Shown in pieces: positions 60,374 to 64,000 of a stretch of DNA of 64,000 bases. Origin of the DNA: Thermoplasmata archaeon (GTDB lineage Archaea > Thermoplasmatota > Thermoplasmata > Thermoplasmatales > GCA-001856825); the NCBI GenBank assembly GCA_021792355.1, contig JAJYUV010000006.1, positions 27,990 through 91,989 on the forward strand. The letters run 5' to 3'. Every line of letters starts with the position of its first letter. Positions within the stretch are counted from its first letter, which is position 1. The position numbers were made by a program, and so were the translations under genes. The notes under the pieces were generated by a model. That model did not search any database. It was not told where the DNA came from and saw nothing but the letters and a program-made list of their open reading frames with translations.

Positions 60374-61189
60374 CTATACTGTATTCCCATTACCCTTTAC
60401 AAATGAAAGAAGCTCCCTTGAGAATATTATCGGATCAACTGAAAGCTTTTCGTTCCTGTCTGGATCTGTCGAGTAGCCAAGATAGAACCCTTGAGGATGG
60501 AAGAACCATCTGCCAATGTGTTCCTTATCCATCTTCACGATGTGTTCCTTGAAGTCGTTGAGATCCGGAGTTTGTAATTTAGCTGTCCTAGTGACTGAAA
60601 TCCCCCATTTCGACACTTTCACCAGGAACTGCGGTGAGAACTCCTGAAAAATGACGTCTTTTGGATAGTCTCCGTCAACGGTGAGGACTTCATTACTCTC
60701 GCTGCGGAAGATTATACTCTCCTCTATCCTTTTTATTACTTTCCTATCTTCCTCAAACTTTGTCAACATTGCATCAAAAATGGCTTTGAAAATGTTATCG
60801 AACTCATCTGGTTTGCGCCCCGCGACCATCAGACTCTTTAATGCGGTGTCGAGGAGGTTGTCCATTCCGTCTCTCCCCAGAGACCGCCATCCGGCGTTGT
60901 CTTGCCAGCAGACAGCTTCTGCAAGCCGTCTCTCTGACTCTCCCATTCGAAAGTATTCAACGACTTTCATGGCCGAACACGTCCAGTCCTTGGTATCGTG
61001 ATGATCGAACCTCATTATCCGTGCCTTCCCGTGTGGGGAATCAAGAATGTAGTCGGCCTCAGACTTCTCTATGATGCTATGGTCAAGGTACTTGACTTCC
61101 ACTTCCTCCTTGATTGCCCTCTTCAGAAGGTATATTGATGCAACTGCGTCTAGATCTGCAGGGCTTGCTATTGCGAGTACCTTCGTCAT
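60374..61189 (-). CDS. DHH/MYG1-like phosphoesterase of unknown substrate
   Basis: 271 aa. N-terminal A-S-P-A-D-L-D-A-V-A-S-I-Y-L-L, then R-F-D-H-H-D-T, which corresponds to the D-H-H metal motif, then C-S-A-M-K-V-V-E-Y-F and a C-terminal R-W-F-F-H-P-Q-G-F-Y-L-G-Y. The overall plan recalls DHH phosphoesterases and, at the C terminus, MYG1; I cannot place it with certainty. The ATG at 61189 shares one base with the transaldolase stop (TGATG) and is preferred to the TTG at 61192. Last gene of the pentose operon. Confidence 0.65.
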   Translation of the reverse strand: MTKVLAIASPADLDAVASIYLLKRAIKEEVEVKYLDHSIIEKSEADYILDSPHGKARIMRFDHHDTKDWTCSAMKVVEYFRMGESERRLAEAVCWQDNAGWRSLGRDGMDNLLDTALKSLMVAGRKPDEFDNIFKAIFDAMLTKFEEDRKVIKRIEESIIFRSESNEVLTVDGDYPKDVIFQEFSPQFLVKVSKWGISVTRTAKLQTPDLNDFKEHIVKMDKEHIGRWFFHPQGFYLGYSTDPDRNEKLSVDPIIFSRELLSFVKGNGNTV

Positions 61190-61857
61190 CAAAACATCAG
61201 TTTACTCTTGTCGATCTTTCCCCAATCTTCCATGAACCGCTTGATTCCCTCATCAGTCTTCGGATGGTTAATGAGTTTCTTGAACACATCGAATGGCATT
61301 GTGGCGATGTCGGCTCCTATTAAAGCCGCCTCTTTCACGTGGATAGGATGTCTTACCGACGCAACCAGTATCTTTGTCTCAATGTCGTAGTTGTCGTACA
61401 CATCTCTGATGTCCTCTATCAGCGACATTCCATCTTCACTGATGTCATCTAATCTGCCAACGAATGGAGAGGCATATGTTGCTCCTGCTTTAGCGACCAT
61501 GAGGGCCTGATTGACGGAGAAAACAAGGGTTGCATTTGTCATTATGTTCTGTGATTTCAAAATCTTGAGCGCCTTGAGTCCTTCGATAGTTGTAGGAATC
61601 TTTACTACCACATTTTCCCCCATTTTCCTTAGTTTTCTTCCTTCCCGTACCATCCCATCGGCCATTGTCGACGTTACCTCCAGTGAGACGGGTCCTTCGA
61701 CAATCTCCAGGATTCTTTTAACAAGGGTCTTGAAATCTGTCTTCCCCACAAGTTCCCTTGAAATCAGGGTAGGATTTGTTGTCACCCCATCTACGCATCC
61801 CCAGGAAACCCCTTCCTCTATCTCCGCTATGTTAGCAGTGTCTAGAAAAAATTTCAT
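61189..61857 (-). CDS. tal: Transaldolase (TalC/MipB subfamily)
   Basis: 222 aa, the short form. [23 protein letters not shown], the Schiff-base Lys in V-V-V-K-I-P-T-T, and [10 protein letters not shown]. Moves a dihydroxyacetone unit between sugar phosphates; fructose-6-phosphate aldolase activity is an alternative in this subfamily. AAGGTGA site 4 bases before the ATG, which overlaps the transketolase stop (ATGA). Confidence 0.94.
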   Translation of the reverse strand: MKFFLDTANIAEIEEGVSWGCVDGVTTNPTLISRELVGKTDFKTLVKRILEIVEGPVSLEVTSTMADGMVREGRKLRKMGENVVVKIPTTIEGLKALKILKSQNIMTNATLVFSVNQALMVAKAGATYASPFVGRLDDISEDGMSLIEDIRDVYDNYDIETKILVASVRHPIHVKEAALIGADIATMPFDVFKKLINHPKTDEGIKRFMEDWGKIDKSKLMF

Positions 61858-62837
61858 ATCTTCACCTTCGTTATCTCCTCAACCTTATTCACAATTCCCA
61901 TAGGACTCAGTCCGTATTTGTCCATCAATTCCCACGATTTTCCAGATTCGCCGAATACATCATTGACGCCTAACCTCTTCACCGGTACAGGATACCTATC
62001 GGCCACAACCTCTGCAACTCTGCTGCCCAGACCGTTGTAAATGCTATGCTCCTCTGCAGTAACAATCCTTCCAGTTTCCCTTGCGGATTTTTCAATTGCT
62101 TCTATGTCAATAGGTTTGATAGTTGCCATGTTCAGCACCCTTACAGAAATTCCTTTTTGTTTAAGGTAGGCGGTCGCAATCTTTGCCGCTGAAACGAGGA
62201 TACCCGTTGCTATTATAGTCACGTCAGAACCGTCAGCAATCGTTTCGGCTTTCCCATACTTGAATGTCTCAGAATCGTGAACGACAGGAACCCTTTCCCT
62301 TGACAACCTCACATAGAACGGTCCCCTGTTATCGTAGACATACCTGACTATCTGCTCGGTTTCCAGCGCGTCCGCAGGGACCAACACTCGCATATTCGGA
62401 AGACCAGACATAAGTCCTATGTCCTCAAGCATTTGGTGTGTTGCCCCGTCCTCTCCAACAGTAAGTCCAGCGTGTGTAGCGACTATTCGTACGTCACTGT
62501 CCGAATAGCACACACTCTGCCTAACGAAATCATATGCTCTACCAGTCGCAAATATTGCAAACGACGAAACGAATACTTTCTTTCCTGTCCAGGAAAGACC
62601 GGATGCAACTCCCATCATATTGTTCTCTGAAATTCCTACGTTGAAGAATCTGTCAGGGTATTTCTTCTGGAACATGGATGTGTGAGTGGAAGTTGATAGA
62701 TCAGCGTCCAGGACTACTACCCTCTTGTCGGAACCGACAGAAGCAAGGGTATTTCCGTAAGATTCCCTTACACTCTTTTTCTCTAGTTTGTTGATCAAGT
62801 CTGGAAGCCAGTTGAGATCGCTTGACATCAGCATCAT
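61854..62837 (-). CDS. tktC: Transketolase, C-terminal subunit
   Basis: 327 aa: pyrimidine-binding and C-terminal domains of a split transketolase. [10 protein letters not shown] near the start, [31 protein letters not shown] and [14 protein letters not shown]. The ATG directly follows the tktN stop; GAGGGG in the end of tktN is its SD site. Works as heterodimer with tktN, with thiamine diphosphate. Confidence 0.95.
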   Translation of the reverse strand: MMLMSSDLNWLPDLINKLEKKSVRESYGNTLASVGSDKRVVVLDADLSTSTHTSMFQKKYPDRFFNVGISENNMMGVASGLSWTGKKVFVSSFAIFATGRAYDFVRQSVCYSDSDVRIVATHAGLTVGEDGATHQMLEDIGLMSGLPNMRVLVPADALETEQIVRYVYDNRGPFYVRLSRERVPVVHDSETFKYGKAETIADGSDVTIIATGILVSAAKIATAYLKQKGISVRVLNMATIKPIDIEAIEKSARETGRIVTAEEHSIYNGLGSRVAEVVADRYPVPVKRLGVNDVFGESGKSWELMDKYGLSPMGIVNKVEEITKVKI

Positions 62838-63662
62838 CTACATCCCCTCAATGTCCCTCAGTGCCTCTTTTAATTTCTCTTCATTGGGTGCAGGTTTCCC
62901 ATGGTATTCTGGGTTGTTCTCCATAAACTTGACTCCCTTTCCCTTGACTGTTTTTGCTATAATCATTTTTGGACCCTCTTTTCCCTTGGCCCATTCAATT
63001 GCTTTTTTAATCTCGATGAAGGAGTGGCCGTCTATAGTTGTGGCAGCCCACCCGAATGATCTAAACTTCGCCTCAAGATCACCGAGGGTCAATATCTCTT
63101 CGGTGAAACCGTCGAGCTGGATCATGTTCCTGTCGAGGAAGACTATCAAGTTCGACAGCTTAAGATGGGCAGCAGACAAGGCCGCTTCCCATATGCTACC
63201 TTCATCGGCTTCACCGTCTCCTATCATGGCAAAGACCCGGTAGCTCTTTTTATCAATTCTGGCTGCCAGTGCGAGTCCAACTGCATTACTCAGCCCCTGG
63301 CCGAGTGAGCCAGCCGTGATGTCAACTCCAGGAACGTGATTCACTACATGCCCCTGAAGGAGTGAGTTAATCTTCCTAAAACCGTGGAGTAGACTCGGAT
63401 CGAAGAATCCTCTCATTGAAAGAACCGAATAGAGGGCTGGAGTTGCATGTCCCTTTGAGAGGACAAATCTATCTCTTTCGGGCCAGTTTGGGTTGGCTGG
63501 ATCGATTTTCAATTCCCTAAAATAGAGATAAGTCAGAATTTCAGTTGCGCTAAGAGATCCCCCAGGATGGCCGCTCTTTGCTTCATAGGTCATTTTTACA
63601 ATAGATTTCCTAACTTCTTTAGCTATCTCTTCTAGATTCGCTGATTCCACGGAATCTTGCAC
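62838..63662 (-). CDS. tktN: Transketolase, N-terminal subunit
   Basis: 274 aa thiamine-diphosphate-binding half. A-K-S-G-H-P-G-G-S-L-S-A-T-E-I-L, S-K-G-H-A-T-P-A-L-Y, T-A-G-S-L-G-Q-G-L-S and the cofactor motif G-D-G-E-A-D-E-G-S through L-D-R-N (G-D-G ... N). Split transketolases are usual in archaea. First gene of tktN-tktC-tal-DHH. GTG start at 63662; a GTG at 63650 is also possible. Confidence 0.95.
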   Translation of the reverse strand: MQDSVESANLEEIAKEVRKSIVKMTYEAKSGHPGGSLSATEILTYLYFRELKIDPANPNWPERDRFVLSKGHATPALYSVLSMRGFFDPSLLHGFRKINSLLQGHVVNHVPGVDITAGSLGQGLSNAVGLALAARIDKKSYRVFAMIGDGEADEGSIWEAALSAAHLKLSNLIVFLDRNMIQLDGFTEEILTLGDLEAKFRSFGWAATTIDGHSFIEIKKAIEWAKGKEGPKMIIAKTVKGKGVKFMENNPEYHGKPAPNEEKLKEALRDIEGM

Positions 63663-63843
63663 CTTCCCAAATTGTCTTTGGTCTTATTCAATTTTTTGTA
63701 AATTCTCTTTCTTATATTTAACTCATGTAATAACTTGAGACAATTTACTGACTTAATTTAAAACTAACCCCAATATATGCACAATCCACGTCTTTCTCTT
63801 GCATCCCTTTTTAAAAATAACTGCATCGATATTTCAGAGGTTT

Positions 63844-63858
63844 CCTTAATAATTTAGG
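63844..63858. promoter_or_regulatory. Operator-like site A
   Basis: CCTTAATAATTTAGG, a 15-base near-palindrome (one mismatch between arms) ending 9 bases before the TATA box of the DtxR-like gene. 13 of 15 positions match site B. Confidence 0.55.
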
Positions 63859-63905
63859 TACCAAGTGTTTATATATTTAAATTTATGCGAAAAAGGGTAA
63901 TACTC

Positions 63906-63920
63906 CCTAAACAATTTAGG
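63906..63920. promoter_or_regulatory. Operator-like site B
   Basis: CCTAAACAATTTAGG, a perfect 6+3+6 palindrome located just after the expected transcript start and 3 bases before the GTG of the DtxR-like gene. Fits autoregulation by blocking initiation. Confidence 0.6.
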
Positions 63921-63923
63921 TAG

Positions 63924-64000
63924 GTGAAAACGAACGAGGATAGGGAAAAATATCTCGAATCCATCGATCATTTCATAAAGGAACAAGGATACGCACGACC
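63924..64000 (+). CDS. DtxR/MntR-type metal-dependent repressor, truncated by window end
   Basis: Only the first 25 codons are visible: M-K-T-N-E-D-R-E-K-Y-L-E-S-I-D-H-F-I-K-E-Q-G-Y-A-R. The Y-L-E-x-I ... G-Y-A-R pattern matches the first helix of the DtxR/MntR winged-helix domain. An in-frame TAG at 63921-63923 rules out any longer start, and the GTG overlaps a TAGGTG element. The flanking palindromes support a transcription regulator. Call rests on a short stretch. Confidence 0.6.
   Translation, partial: MKTNEDREKYLESIDHFIKEQGYAR

Larger units (their letters stand above)
63663..63923. promoter_or_regulatory. Divergent control region, transketolase / DtxR-like gene
   Basis: AT-rich 260 bases. 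On the plus side TTTATATATTTAAA (63868-63881) is a strong TATA box for the repressor gene; on the minus side TATA-like stretches near 63688 and 63715 could serve tktN. Contains the two operator-like sites listed separately. Confidence 0.55.

Noticed and set aside
1..64000. tRNA, rRNA, CRISPR arrays, insertion sequences, integrase or toxin-antitoxin genes
   Set aside because: Looked through the gaps for T-loop-like text, evenly spaced repeats and transposase motifs; none found by eye. A covariance or repeat-finding program could still find weak cases.

Overview
The window reads as the chromosome of a euryarchaeon of the class Thermoplasmata, most likely order Thermoplasmatales. The archaeal information genes are unmistakable: exosome Rrp4/Rrp41/Rrp42, SBDS, proteasome alpha, RpoF, RpoP, L21e, L37Ae, uS15, Pus10, KsgA, diphthine synthase, archaeal riboflavin synthase and MptA. 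The Thermoplasmata placement is inferred from an alpha subunit start resembling that of Thermoplasma, a Hef-type helicase without a nuclease domain, split transketolase genes, sulfoquinovose synthase, and many starts lying about 25 bases after a TATA box (leaderless mRNAs). Gene density is high, with 1-17 base overlaps and mostly short gaps. I see no rRNA, tRNA, CRISPR array, transposase or integrase.

Layout. 1-1551 (+): the end of a UPF0179 gene and an OLA1/YchF-type GTPase. 1529-8495 (-): one long information superoperon, psmA > SBDS > rrp4 > rrp41 > rrp42 > L37Ae > rpoP > pus10 > L21e > rpoF > DUF655 > ksgA. 8572-15273: dphB and a phosphoesterase, thiL, a histidine phosphatase, a PPC-domain/zinc-ribbon pair, valS. 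15274-15956 is a gene desert holding a perfect inverted repeat, followed by a large exported Asn-glycosylation-site-rich protein. 17735-20302 (-): lumazine synthase, riboflavin synthase, RibB and a Ca/Na-exchanger-type carrier. 20431-24799: a surface-sugar cluster (nucleotidyltransferase, UDP-sulfoquinovose synthase, GHMP sugar kinase, processive glycosyltransferase). 25017-31209: Hef-like helicase, trehalose-phosphatase, UDGb, M61 peptidase, YcaQ-like DNA glycosylase. 31389-34092 (-): a three-gene cassette with an SPFH protein and multiple zinc ribbons. 34189-45239: malic enzyme, acetyltransferases, a TauE/DUF1634 export pair, a ribbon-helix-helix protein beside a palindrome, alpha/beta hydrolase, DUF998, DUF2130, RimI, FAD synthase, and the uS15-RecJ-like-phosphopantothenate synthetase operon, geranylgeranyl reductase. 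45269-46734: divergent Lrp/AsnC regulator and AsnRS-like asparagine synthetase. 46867-55643 (+): a small exported protein and a complete oligopeptide ABC transporter. 55927-63662: flavin reductase, Lhr helicase, MptA, a DHH-like protein, transaldolase and split transketolase. The window ends inside a DtxR-type repressor with two matching operator sites around its promoter.

How the parts fit: the superoperon joins RNA synthesis, RNA decay, ribosome maturation and protein turnover. Riboflavin genes and FAD synthase together make FAD for several flavoenzymes here. Peptide import, the M61 peptidase, asparagine synthesis and malic enzyme suit a peptide-eating acidophile. Sulfo-sugar synthesis and sequon-rich exported proteins suit a glycosylated cell surface. 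Transketolase and transaldolase supply pentoses. Start sites given here were often moved from the longest ORF to the codon best supported by a TATA box or Shine-Dalgarno (SD) site, and each case is stated.
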